A DNA stretch of 64,000 nucleotides from Formicarius rufipectus (GCA_013399695.1 VXAU01002296.1:356811-420810), one strand, 5' to 3'. Positions 50,424-62,238 are shown, counted from the stretch's first letter. Made by a program: numbers and translations. The notes: a model not told the origin generated them from the letters alone.

Positions 50424-50975
50424 ATGAAACACAAGTGTTTCAGTGGCCCCTGCTCTCTGCAACCATGGGTAGAAGCCATGGATAGGTGGCTGTGTGTGAG
50501 ACTCCTCACTAAGCCTCATTCTAACCCCAGTCTTGTCCTGCCCTCACTGATGACATGGGGATTGGGTTGCTCCCAGCTCCCCTTTGGACTGCCATGCTCC
50601 CTGGCCAGGTGCAGCCACATCCTGCTCTGCACACGGACAGACCCCACAGCTTCTGGCTCCCACCTCTCACCTCCCCTCTCTGTGTTTTATGTTTCAGGCT
50701 CCCAAAGATTACAGTCCTTTCTGTTTTCCTCACTTGGACACAACTTGAAGCTTTTGGAAGAATGCCTTTTTCTGTCTGATATCCCCCTTCATCCCATTTG
50801 TTATGACAGCTCCCTTCTCTGGATTTTCTCAGTCTTTTTTCATAGGTTGTATGCATTTCTTCTGAGCTTGCAAAAGGTGTCTTTAATCAGTCTCCGTGCC
50901 ACCTGTAAAGATGTGACTTTTGTAGCCAACCCTTTTTTCTTCCTTGTAACAAGCTTACTCATTTTTATTCAGTGA
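50424..50975 (+). other. Unassigned 183-codon open frame
   Basis: The longest ATG-initiated frame in the window that does not cross N. The sequence is rich in L, S, P and C with no recognisable domain. Its second half is hydrophobic, ending in a stretch of F, L, V and I before the stop. It lies in a GC-richer patch (about 50,440-50,720), where stop codons are less frequent by chance. A 111-codon frame overlaps on the opposite strand. I see no splice-site pair, Kozak context or family match that would make it a gene. Confidence 0.15.
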
Positions 50976-51385
50976 CCCTCTTTGAAACGGTGGTAGAGCT
51001 TTTTTGGCTTTCCTTGCCCCTTCAAGGGCATAGATTCCAATCTACATCAAAGCAGTTATTGACTGTGGCTAGAAATTTGCTTTAAGTCATACCCCGATGT
51101 GATGTGTGCTTGTACAAGACAGGCAGAAATATCCAACGGCCCTAATATTTATCTGCCATACTTACAGGGATATTTTTCCATGTTATGAAGGTGCTCTGTT
51201 TCTTAGTGTTATTTAGGTGTTGGTTCAGAACACAGGTTATTTTTACATCCTGTGTCTTTCTTGATGTCATCTTCCTTGGCCACTATTGAAGGGGAGTCTC
51301 TGGGTTGTTTAACATGAATGTGTTGTTAACTTTCAGATGGATCTGATAACCAAGAGCAGTCATTCTCTAATGAGTGAGTCTCTGT

Positions 51386-51470
51386 AAAAAAAACAAATCA
51401 AACCAAAACCCCAAACAACACTCCCCCCCCTTAAAAGAACCCCCACTATAAAAACAAAACCAAAAAACAA
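51386..51470. repeat. A/C-rich simple repeat
   Basis: A runs with interspersed C, a C8 block and further AAAC units. Confidence 0.85.
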
Positions 51471-54400
51471 TCTTGAGCTTACCCAGTAACCTGAAGTGGT
51501 CCATGGAGTACTGGCCTCTATATGTAGCTCTTGAATAGGGAACCAAGAAGCCAATGACGGAGATGTGTCATCAGTGTGCTCTAGAGAGTCCTCTTACTCA
51601 GATCACTGTATGGGATCTCAGTGAATAAATCAAGGACATAATTCTCTTCTTTGCAAGTGACGCAATAAATGAAATCATGCCAAAAATTGATTTTAGGGTA
51701 AGGACATCTGCAAGGATCAGTCACATGTTTAGTTTGCAACTATTATTTGTAATTAAGCGTGATGGTCATATGAATATTGAACCAACCTCATAATCAGTAT
51801 AAGGAGTTCTTTAGGTGGCCAGACTGAGGATGTGTTAAGGCTATGAATGCCCCAGGGAAGCCCAGTGTTGATGAGGGAGTTGCCTGCTGTTCAGTCAAAG
51901 TGGGAAACACCCTTTTTTTTTTCCTTTGGCTTGTAGATACTTAAGCAGTTTGTGTGTTATGTCTTGTGTGTTATATTTGTGGGTGTTTTTTAATATATTT
52001 TGATTCATTAGATAACTTTGGCATTGTTTGTGGGTGTGGGCTTCACACTGGTGTTTCTTTTCTCCTAGTAGTTGTGTGACTAATTTTTTTTAATGTTTTG
52101 TTGTGTCTTTTTGTTTTCAGTATATTTATTTAGATGCGATTCTTGTGGGTGGGAAAGAAACAGAAGGAGCTAGAGTTCCACATGCAAATGCAGAATTATT
52201 GAATTGAAATAAACTGCCAACTGGCAGAGCAACTTGAATGATGGGATTTGATGACGGATGCAAGTTCTACAAAAGAGTCAGGTAGAGAAGGGATGGGACA
52301 GTTGCCCTTTATGTGAAGGAACCGTTGGAATGCATCAAACTCTTGTGTGTGAAGGTTTTGATTCAATATAGGGAAAAAGATTTTCAGTGGAAGGACAATT
52401 ATGCAACAGAAAGAATTGCTTAGAGAAACCATGTCGTACAATTGCCTTTTCTGAGAGTTTTGAAGATGCATTGTCTGGTGTCCTAAGTGACCGAGTCTAA
52501 ATTCAGATGCTTTATGCAGTTTGTACTAGTCACCCACTCAGTGTGAGTGAAAGAATCTGTGATATGGAGCATGCATCATGGTAGAAGGGTTAGGTAGATT
52601 TTGACTTTATGTGATACTGATTTATTCATCTGTCATACATCTCCTTACAGGAACAAACTAGATATATAAGACAACCCAGGATGATCACTATATATGTGCT
52701 CTTATGAGAAAATACTTTTTTTAAGTTGTTCTACATTGTCATCTGATAGTATTCCTGAATCACTTATAATAACATCATAAAAGGGAGAAACAAATTGTAA
52801 TTTTGGAAATAAACTAGAAGACTGCAGTGTCATTGTAGTTGTGGTATTGTAGAACAAAGTATTTAGGAATAGTGTATTGCTTTTATATTTGTTTATATTC
52901 TTCTCCCCAAATTACTGTAGGCTGTTGCAGTTTATTATAATAAGAAAATTTAAAAAAATGGAAAGTGGTTTTCCTCTGAGTTGTCTTACAATAAACCATG
53001 TGTTTTCAGAAGACAGACATGTCTGAAGAGAAAGTAAGGCATGGTGTCTGTGCACATTGGATAAATTGTTCAGGAATCTCCATGAATATGATATTGTGCA
53101 TACGCATAAGATTAGTGTCAACATAGGTTATCTATCATGTAAGGGCAAGTCAGGCAAGTTAGACCTGCCTCACGGGTGGTTAAGTCTGTATGCCCAACCA
53201 TTCAGACAATGCTGCTGTGGACGTTTTGGAAGAAAAGGCAGAGGAAGGATAATTTTTCCATTGCTTCAGGCTTCCCATTCATTAGTAGTGTCTGCATTTT
53301 CTCCAGTGTGCTTTGATAAGTACATGTAGTCGTCCTATTAATAAGTCCTATTAATCTTTAGGATAAGACAGACCTAAATGGAACAACATCCCACCCAGCC
53401 CCTCCCGTCCAACAGGAGTTACCTGTGCATCAGGTACACAGTGAATGGAACATGCTGGACATAGATGATGTGTTTAGTCCATGTTGACATTTCTTCTGTC
53501 ACTGGGCAATTTCCAAGGTATCTAAAACTAAATGTTTAATGCTTTTTTTTGTAAAATTTTATTATTATCCTTCTCTTCATTCTTTGCACAGTTGCATGTT
53601 ATCTGGATTAATGGGTGTAGGTGTTTTGCTTAGCAAATTTCATGTAAAAATTCAAGAATAATTTTTGTGGCATAGAATATAATGTGAACTTCTATAAGTA
53701 CATAGCATTTGTTGAAAAATTTGGAAAATATATAGGTGGGGAATGGTGACAACTTTAGACACATTCAGAAGTTCATTATTTTCTCTGTGCCAGGTGAAAA
53801 CATATTTCCTTCTCCCACCACTACAGAACTTCTGTTTAAACAAACTGATAATCTAATCCAGCCTTCATTTGCCTAAGTAGTAACATAGAGTAGTACGTAA
53901 AAGTCAGGTGATGAGATCGCAGTAGTATGAAGGTTTTTTCATGGGCTCATTTAACTTTGGGCTGATTATAAAACATACCTACTAATTTATTTTGCATGTT
54001 CTTGTTAATGATAATGGCATTCAGTAGTGCTTATCTGGTTATGAGCTTCTGAGTATCTTTCTATCACAGAAATTGTTTAGCAGTACTTGAAATGAGGATG
54101 AAAAGTATTTTTGCCTATTTGCTGTTGTGTAATTTCCATAATTTTTTAAAAAAATGCTTATTTTTGTAGTGTCAATATCTTGAAGTATTTTAAATATAAT
54201 TAAGAATGCATACTATTAAGTAACTTTACACTTTCTTCTATCTTTTAGAAGTCATAAATTTTAGATTTTGTGTAAGTGATTTATTTTCAAATAAAATTCA
54301 GGATGTCCCATTGGCTTAGTGAAATTTAAGACTTGCTCTGAAGCTTGATGTGAACTAGGACTTTTGTTTTTGATTGTATGAGTGCTATATCGTAGAAAGG

Positions 54401-57078
54401 TAGGAGCCACTGATACCAGTGAACATTTATGACTTTAAAATAATAATCAGTATCTAGCAAGTAATGCTTGCTTTACTGAAACCAGTTGTGTCTTTGGTTC
54501 AATCTATCTAATTCAAAACAAGTAAATCAAAACAAACAAATAACTTTTAGAGATAGGCCTCAACCATGTTCTAAAATTTTCCTGAATTCTTTGTGAGTAG
54601 TGCTTTATTGGAATATTTTATACAAATACTCACTTCAAGTAGTAAGGCAGTTTGATCCATTTTGACTATAGAAGATACATGAACAAGTAAGTCTTATATG
54701 AAATAGAGACACATCGTAACAACTTGATCTATCAAATAGTAGAACTGCATGAGCACTGCAGTGCACTTTGATGGGGTTATTTATATTTTTAAAAATATAA
54801 AAGGTCACTAAAAAGGCAGGATAATGAATAAGAGCATGTAGTGTCAAATCAAAATACTGTCATAGAGGCAGAGTTCAAATGTGTAGTAGGTGAACTTACC
54901 TTAATGATTTGTGATCTAAATGCAAAATAAGCTAAGAGATGATTGCAGCAAGTAAATGAACGAGTTAAAGGAAATGGCTTGCAGCACATGGGCATTGTAT
55001 TCGTTTAAGTCAAGTTTCAAAGGCAAGTCTTCATCCAGGAATTAATTTAACTTTCATTTTTAATTAAATATTCTAGTGATTTCTGACATAACCATGACAA
55101 TTAACATTCTGACAGGATGGTTTTAAGGCTTTGTTTAGCAAGTTCTGTGAATCTGATTGTGCATTTTTAAGATTCAGATGGAATTGTTAGTTCTTGGAAA
55201 ATGGAAAACATACCTCTGTAAGGACTGCCAATATGGGATAGGTAAACAATGACATTAAAGATCTACCTGCTGGGATTCAAGGGATGGAATGTGCTGGCTT
55301 AATTGGAGGGAAGACATAGAAATGTTATTTTTAGACTGGAATAACTGGAATAATTCAGGTCCAGGTTTTAGGATGCAAATAAAAATCAAAACAGACCAAT
55401 GTTTAAAACAGAAGTGATATAATTTTTGAAGAGTGAGCTGCCATTGTCTGGTAGACCACACTGGAATGTAGCATAAATCAAGCATACTCAAAAGATAGGT
55501 CTCTGAAGGTGAAAATTAACACCAATAAAAACCACATTGATAGGTAAGACCTGGCATCTGTCTGTGACTTATCTGTCACATACACGTTGTACTATCCTCA
55601 CCACTTTAAATATTTTTTACTGACTTCTGAAAAAGTACGTATAAAACTAAAGATAAAATGTTAATCATCAAGACTGTTGATTGTGGTTGTTTTCATATTA
55701 AGAATAATTGCCAAAATATGTTATAATGAAAATTTTTTTCTGAGAAGTCTGTATCTGAATGAAATAGGTCATGTTTTGATGTAAGATTTCATATATAATA
55801 ACTATGATTTTCTTGGCTTTATTTCTGGGGTGAAGCAAAATGTTATGTTTAATACAATCCAAACTAAGAAAAATTATTTGAAAGTATTTTGGCATAATGA
55901 CATATAGGAAAAAAGAGAAATACAGAATATTCATGTTTGAGGCTTACATATTAACATAATAGGTATTGTTGAAGAAATAACTGTAATGTGTATATTTCTG
56001 TCTCGAATTCAGGTGCACAAGAAACTTCAAAGATTTAGAGGCATAGTTATTTGGAGGCAAAGCTGCATTCTTTTAATGGGAAATAGGACACTAAGGTGAA
56101 TGCTTCTCTCTCAATTGGTTGGACATTTCCATTGTGGATCCAGGGTGACCACATGACGATCAAGCAAAGTTTCATTGACACGTATTTTACTTTCCAAGAA
56201 CTTTTAAGAATTGCTACCCACCTTCACCTCCTCATATTTGCCTTAGGAACCTTACCTGTTTTTAACATTTTATTCTCTTTTTTTGCTTTGTATTAAGAAC
56301 TCATAAGATTTCCTTCTCATTTCCCAGTGCTGTCCTACTGTGCAGGGGTTTCATGTAGTGTTTATTCCTCCAGCCTGTCATTCTTTGCTCTTCCTTCTTC
56401 ACTTGCTCTACTACAGAGGCTGCCAGGTAGCTTTCAGTTTTCTAGGAACTTCGACCTTCCCAGCAGGTTTTGTTAGACTCTACAAACAAAGGAAGAAGTT
56501 AGAACTGCAGCTCTTTTAAATGTCCAAACATCTTGTAACAAAGTGTGTATTAATAATGCCAGTTGGAACACAGATTTTTTTTTTCTTAAACTGTGGGAAA
56601 GCAGTCTTTTCTTTATAAAATTCTACATTCATTTTACTCTTCAGTCTGCTTCTGTCTGACCTTGTCAGCAAGAGAGAATTGCCAAGAGGCTGGTAGGATA
56701 TACTTCAGAGATAGCAGAGTTTCAGGCATTAAGTCTGTGTCTATATTAGTAAATTAAACAATGCTTGGAAATATTTCCAGGTCTCTGCCACAGTTTAGGT
56801 TTTGCAAACTAACATTGTTCCAGAAAATTTCCAGACATTTATCTGACCACCTCCATTAGGCAATTTGTATGCAGCCCCTCTGTTTTGAAGCATGTGTGAG
56901 TATACTGGCATAAATATAAGATTATCTCTGCCAGTTGTTTTCAGGAAAGAGAAATGTGCTCAGGCATAGATGTAATCTTAATATCCTATGGACCTGCATG
57001 TTCTTTAATTCTTCTGTCTTGTCCAACCTTCTCTCTTCATTTCAGTCATCCAGTCTCAGCTTCAAAGCTGGTTTTTTT

Positions 57079-57079
<1 letters not shown>

Positions 57080-57131
<52 letters not shown>
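57080..57131. repeat. Poly-T homopolymer, 52 bases
   Basis: Uninterrupted 52 T, preceded by T7 and a single G. The phenylalanine-rich frames that cross it are artefacts. No AATAAA-type signal precedes the corresponding A tract on the minus strand. Confidence 0.95.
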
Positions 57132-57132
<1 letters not shown>

Positions 57133-57651
57133 TCCTTCCTAAAATGCATATACATTTGAATTTCATTGGCATGCTATCTCCCAACTTGTTTCTTCCTTCA
57201 GATGACCCTGTGAACTTACTGGTAGCGATACTGTGTGCAGTTCTTTGTCTGCAATGAACTACTTCAGGGAAGCCTTCCTTTTGTTTGCCCTTGGGTGCTG
57301 TAATAATAAAAATAGAATAAAAATAATAAGACTAGAATTTGAGTGATGCCTTTCCTGTCACTCGACTGCAAGGCAGAAACTTGGTGAAGAATTATGTATC
57401 TTTGTGGACTACATTTAAGCTGACTACTTGTTAAGAGGTTCTTTTTCTTTCAACGTGCTTGGTCTTTCAACTGGCTTTATGTTAAAATGAAAACATGAAA
57501 AATTACAACTCCTTCCTTTTTCTTTCAGAATGCTTGTGGATCAGTGTATCCATATCTGTCACTAACTAGAGCGAGTGATAATGCCAGATTCTATGTTGCT
57601 TTCATTAAATGATGTCTAAATAGCCGTAAACATTTCTCTCTGTTTTGTCAG

Positions 57652-57735
57652 GATGGTGGTACTGGAATTGATTTTGGACATCACTTCAGTTCAAGGTTGA
57701 AGTTAAAAGGTATTTTCGAATCTTAGAAGAAGCAG
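57652..57735 (+). other. Candidate non-coding exon bounded by splice-like sites
   Basis: An acceptor-like site (pyrimidine tract CATTTCTCTCTGTTTTGTCAG ends at 57,651; the first C is excluded from the strongest part) is followed 84 bases later by a strong donor-like site, GCAG|GTGAGT at 57,732-57,741. All three frames of the 84-base interval contain a stop, so if it is an exon it is untranslated. An alternative donor, AAAAG|GTATTT near 57,709, would leave one frame open. Splice motifs alone are weak evidence. Confidence 0.2.
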
Positions 57736-57741
57736 GTGAGT

Positions 57742-60700
57742 ACAGGTCAAACGTTACAAATCTTAAAGTTTGAGGTGGGTTGTTTGGTTTTTTTTCAACA
57801 TCCTTTTGTTCTGGAATTGCTGTTCTTGCTTACTTATCCATATTCAAATAGCTGGTCTCTGCTTGTCCTGATTCACTGAGATATATGACTGCTTGTGTTA
57901 CAACTGGATAGCAAGTAATACTTTACTTATTTAGGCTTTCCCTATGTGATTTTTCAGCTCCTACCATGAAAAATAGTGAAAACATGGTTCTTTGACCAAG
58001 GTCTCTGGAACTCTGAAGTCAAGTTTCACTGTAGAGCTTTGTTAAATCAGCTGCATTAGAAGGATGTTAGAAAGCAGTTTTAGACTGTATTTCTTGTAAG
58101 AAATTAAAATTTTCAGAGGCAAGATTAAATACTGAAGAATCCCTGAGTTTGGATGTTCCTAGTTTCTTGAAACCAGGGTGATCTTTATTCCTTTGGTAAC
58201 CAGGAATATTCTGAGATGTCAAGGATCATGAGTTTAAATCTTGTTTCAGCTGCTTTGTGTGTTAATAGGCTGAATCTGCCTGTGAAGCCACACTGTTATT
58301 GGGTGTAGTACCACTTGTGGGCTTGGCATGCCTGCACTGAATAACTTGCTTTCTTCAATGAATCATGTACAACTGGCTATCAGTTTGGTTTTGGTTTGTG
58401 TTTGTTTTTTTTTTTTATTTTGTTTTGTTTTTTTTTTTTGTTTTTTGTTTTTTTTTTTAAACTTAAAGCAGTCTGCAAAAGGGGATTCTGGAGGAATTAG
58501 TGTAAGATGAGAGTTTAACAAGCCAGTCATATTTATTTCAGATTTTTCATACTTGCTATTGCAGCAAAGAATTAAACTATGAGTGTTACAGTTCACATTT
58601 TACTTTTCCTTCATTTTATGAGCATATTCCCAGAATTTTTCAAATACAAAATTTTAGTCAATAGTTTACTGTATGAATTGCAAAATATGCTCAACAAGAC
58701 TTGATAATAAATTTTATAGATGCAGATTTCAACAGAGTACAAAAAAACTTACTCATCATAATAGGAACCAGGACCAATTGCTTCTATGTACACCATTGTT
58801 TCTCAAGTAAATATGTTTTATTTCTCTATATACCATGTGCAATAACTGTTGAGATATTATGAAATATTCAGATATATACTCCATAATATATACATATAAA
58901 TGTATCTCCATCTTAATGTATTGATGCCTCAGAAGGGGAAAAAAAAAGTAGTTCTGGGGAAGTTAATGATGGTGACATTAATTAGTTCTGAAACTGTGTT
59001 TATAACAAGTTTTTAAAGTTTCACCCTCTTGGAGGAAGCACAGACCTTTTTAATCTAATTCAAAGTAGTACAAAACAAAACTGTCCTGATATGTGTTTCA
59101 CTGTGATTGTCTTTACTCACTGGGTAATAAGAAACAAAAATTCCTTTATTCCAATTTAACTTCACCTTTTCCTGAGGACTTAAGGCACTGTCCAGAAGGT
59201 GCGGTATGAATATGGTGAAGCCAGAAAAAGAAGAAGGTTAGCTGTAGCAGTGTTGTAAATCAAAGGATATACAGCACTATACAGGGAAACAACATGGCAC
59301 CATATGCAAATTTGTGTATGACTGTATGTTAGTATATAGTAACATATTTGCAAAAAGGTGTTTTTTATTTTCATTACCCAATGGAGAGAACAGTAAAAAA
59401 GATCAGATGTTTTGCTTTCTATGTAGCAATGGAAATATGTCTGGACTTCTGTCACACATTTGTAAACATCTGAATGGTGTAACTTGTACTTAGGTTAGAT
59501 AGTTTCTTCAAAATTAGTGTCAGTATTTTGGTGAACTGTTTGGTTTGTTAGGGACTGTGCAGTAAATGAAATCTGTTATGCCAGAAATGCAGCAATACAG
59601 ACTTGTGCATCTATATTAGTTTGGCAGTATAATTTTATTGAATTCCAGTATGTCTGAAACTTAAGGCACATGAAGGAAAGTAACTGCTATTCTGTTTCGT
59701 CCATTATTTTCTTCCATAACTTTAAGTTAAATACAATCTATAAAAATGCTTTCTGTAACAAAAGCCAAAATTTTTTCCTATTTTTTAGCATTGGTCTCTA
59801 TTTTGTGCAGTATGTGAAAGTGGAGAGGGAATGTTTTTGTAGTTCATGAGGAAACAGTAGTAAATTCTGAATGCTAGTTCTTCAGTATGTCATTTACAAT
59901 TCATAGCTTTTTTTAGGACAGGATGTGGTGTCTTTACACTGATTGAAACCTGAGATTTGGACATAAATGTAGTGATAGATATGCATAAAATAAAATTGCA
60001 TTTATTAATACTTTTTTCATTAGGGAGAGAAGAATTCTATTTGCTTTTTGTTCTCTCAATGGAGTACTTAACTGTTTAGCAAGTTTTAGAAGACTGAATT
60101 TGAGTTGGAGAAACTGAAACCAAGAAAAAAATCCATATTAGAAAAATCTGAAGGCAGACAAAAAATATTCTATTTTTTTTACTGCTGGCTTAAATGGATA
60201 GTTTTGGGCACTGTTAATGGTACAGGTACATCCGTGTTTTCTGAATTAATTAGGCTTTGAAAAAAACCCCGACAAATTAGTTCTGTTATTAATTATTATT
60301 AAATTGATCTAACTCTTCTGTGTTGGCAATTTGGAGGAGACAGTGTACTCATTCCTGTTTCTTTCTGATACTAGAGGACTTTAGACGTCATGACTCATCT
60401 ACATATATGGTATATGTATGCATTTTATATACTGCTAAATATTCAGTATATATATGTTTATTTTGCATAGATGAGTAGAGATGAGTATCTCATATAGTTA
60501 TCTTGCAGCTGAAACTGAAATTCTCTCAGGAGTTACGTAAGGTCTCACTGCTGGTGACCATGTTAATAATCAACACGTGAAACACGATGTTGCCATCAGC
60601 TAGGTAGTGGATTGTCATTAACTTTGCTCACAAAGAAGTCTAACCCTTCCATATGTCTGGTCAGAAGGCAAAGAAGTTTTGATGCTGCTGTAGGTGAATG

Positions 60701-60743
60701 GGAGAATATACAGCATAATGCTGAAAGGAAAATGATATCTCAT
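57742..60743. other. AT-rich sequence without recognised gene
   Basis: No exon or RNA gene was recognised. It contains a T/G-rich simple repeat at 58,385-58,458. Confidence 0.55.
58385..58458. repeat. T-rich simple repeat with G interruptions
   Basis: Long T runs broken by single G or A. The lysine/glutamine-rich minus-strand frame over it is an artefact. Confidence 0.9.
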
Positions 60744-60752
60744 TTGCAAATA
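60744..60752. repeat. Target-site duplication, left copy (TTGCAAATA)
   Basis: Nine bases repeated exactly at 62,230-62,238, flanking the non-LTR element between them. Confidence 0.75.
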
Positions 60753-60800
60753 GTCATCATCATCATGGCTAGACTTCGCAAACAAAGATTTGGGAGGGTT

Positions 60801-61112
60801 TTATCCACGCTTGCTGCAAGCTCGCTGATGGCTGATAATGCCAATGCGAGATAGGCAAGTCCAGTTGCAAAAGGCACAGCAGAAAGTCACCATAGGTGGT
60901 ACTGTCAGGTCACGGTTCTTTCTGTGTTGTCTTTTCTCCTCCAGACTGATTCTGCATGCTGTTTCAGAGGAGACAGCAGCGTTATAGATTGTGTGTCTCC
61001 ACGACTCCCGATTGGAGGCCAGAGTGGACCACTGATGGTGGTCAATATGGCCAAGGCTGAGGTGTTGTTTCAGGCAGTCCTTGTATCTCTTCTTTGGCCC
61101 TCCTCTCTTGCA
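60801..61112 (-). pseudogene. C-terminal segment of a LINE polyprotein with C2HC zinc finger
   Basis: An open stretch of 103 codons plus TAA. It begins C-K-R-G-G-P-K-K-R-Y-K-D, the block that follows the reverse transcriptase in many RTE-like proteins. A conserved-looking S-W-R-H segment and a basic stretch (K-R-Q-H-R-K-N-R) come next. It ends in a zinc-finger motif C-x2-C-x12-H-x3-C (C-A-F-C ... S-H-Q-R-A-C), then five residues to the stop. In the intact protein this part would follow the reverse transcriptase and probably contacts nucleic acid; that role is inferred. It lacks its own start codon and lies one base out of frame relative to the endonuclease remnant, so the two cannot be translated as a simple fusion. 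Confidence 0.7.
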
Positions 61113-61471
61113 GCAATGAAGAGGACAACGTGTTGTTTGTTGTGTAGTGGGAGGTGTAGGGAGATAATGCAGTCGGAATGACCTTTTGGCAAGTTTTCAA
61201 GTTTGGAGGCAATGGAGTTTCTAATCATGAAACCAACTCCTGAAAGGTGACTTTCGGTTTTGGGTTTGCCTGACCAATAGAGTGTGTAGCCAGCACCATG
61301 TTCTTTAAGGCTGCCTACCTCGTGGAGGCGAACTTCACTGAGAGCAGCAACGTTGATGTTGAGTTGTGCCAGTTTATGGGCAACTAGAGCAGAACGATGC
61401 TCAGGACGTCCACTATCCGCAGTATCAAGCATGGTTCTGATGTTCCAACATGCCAGTGTCAATTTGAACAC
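61070..61471 (-). pseudogene. Truncated apurinic-type endonuclease domain of a LINE
   Basis: In intact elements this domain nicks target DNA to prime reverse transcription. Numbering from the GTG codon at 61,471, residues 8-13 are C-W-N-I-R-T, with the expected Asn at 10. Residues 45-49 are S-E-V-R-L, with the expected catalytic Glu at 46. G-A-G-Y-T-L-Y-W-S-G follows at 59-68 and V-G-F-M-I-R-N at 79-85. Homology stops near residue 119. The later Y-x-P, G-D-F-N and S-D-H motifs are missing, and the frame then reads out of register into the C-terminal segment and stops. There is no ATG at the start; the frame stays open upstream to a TAA near 61,585. About 115 of some 230 residues remain, so catalysis is not expected. 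Confidence 0.75.
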
Positions 61472-61585
61472 ACCTTTGGAGGCAGGTGTTTGCCTTTGTC
61501 TCTTAGTCGTGATTTGACCGCATCGGAAGATGCCTGTTGGCCACGGTTCGCCAACGGGGTGAAGGGTGGAGATGAGCTTTGGTTA

Positions 61586-62229
61586 GGCCACCTTTTCTAG
61601 GCCCCTCTCCATGTGGAGCAAGCAGTGCTCTCCTTGAAAAAGGCTGCTTGGTCATTCAGGATGCTGCTGAACAAGAATGTCATCTCCGGGGTCAGTCCTG
61701 AGCGACCAATGTCCTGAACCGCCTGCATGCAGAGTTGGGTCTGTGGCTCCCAGTGCTCCATAACACCTGCTATTTTGTCCCTTGCCTGTCACTGCAGGGC
61801 TTTGGAAAAGTGGGAGAATCCCTTGAGCCTACGCAGTGGATTTTTTAGGTGAGGCACAGCGTGTGCAGAACTGGTCCCACCCTTTACTCCTGAGGTTCAT
61901 CTGCCAGGGCCTAGCAAGCTTGGATGGTGACAGCAAGGTCCTCAGGATGTAGGTTTGGTAGAGTATCCTTCTCTTAGATGGATGGCCTTACAGGGCTAAG
62001 CGAACTTCATCTGCCTGGGTTTGCAGTTAGAGTTGTCCTTCTCCTGGGATGGTTGCTGGGCGGCTGACGAGCCCATCCTGCCCGAGGACACACTTTGTCT
62101 GACCCTTCAGGTGAGACCTGACCAGCATGGGAGACCCTGCCGGAGGCATAAACCACCGCCAGTATAGCTCACAACCTCATAAGGGCACACAAACTTCTCC
62201 CCCACGACAAGGGGGTGTCTGTGGAGAAG
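61586..62229 (-). other. 5' leader of the RTE-like element
   Basis: About 640 bp between the 5' target-site duplication and the endonuclease frame. It is GC-richer than the flanks and holds no intact frame. Its first 36 bases can fold: CTTCT pairs with AGAAG and CCCCC pairs with GGGGG around a 7-base loop, with an asymmetric bulge. A 65-codon frame at 62,107-62,304 crosses the element boundary and is not a gene. Confidence 0.55.
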
Positions 62230-62238
62230 TTGCAAATA
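62230..62238. repeat. Target-site duplication, right copy (TTGCAAATA)
   Basis: Exact match to 60,744-60,752. It abuts the 5' end of the minus-strand element. Confidence 0.75.

Larger units (their letters stand above)
49888..57651. other. Sequence without recognised gene
   Basis: No exon was recognised. It contains an unassigned 183-codon ATG frame (50,424-50,975) in a GC-richer patch, an A/C-rich simple repeat at 51,386-51,470, and a 52-T homopolymer at 57,080-57,131. Confidence 0.5.
60753..62229 (-). mobile_element. Internally deleted RTE-like non-LTR retrotransposon
   Basis: A 1,477-bp element read on the minus strand and bounded by a perfect 9-bp target-site duplication. Its 3' end is a short simple repeat, CATGATGATGATGAC on the minus strand, as is common for RTE-type elements, which lack a poly-A tail. 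From the 5' end it holds about 640 bp of leader, then the N-terminal half of an apurinic-endonuclease-like domain. There is a junction near 61,112, followed by the C-terminal zinc-finger part of the polyprotein. The second half of the endonuclease and the whole reverse transcriptase are absent. It therefore cannot encode its own mobility; any amplification would need a full-length relative. Domain order and the GGPKKRYKDC block fit RTE-like elements, possibly the avian AviRTE group; the exact family is inferred. Confidence 0.75.

Noticed and set aside
57080..57131. Poly-T as the tail of a minus-strand retrocopy
   Set aside because: No AATAAA-type signal lies at the right distance on the minus strand, and I found no flanking direct repeat.
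60612..60854. 80-codon plus-strand frame
   Set aside because: It spans the insertion boundary of the RTE-like element and is antisense to its 3' end.
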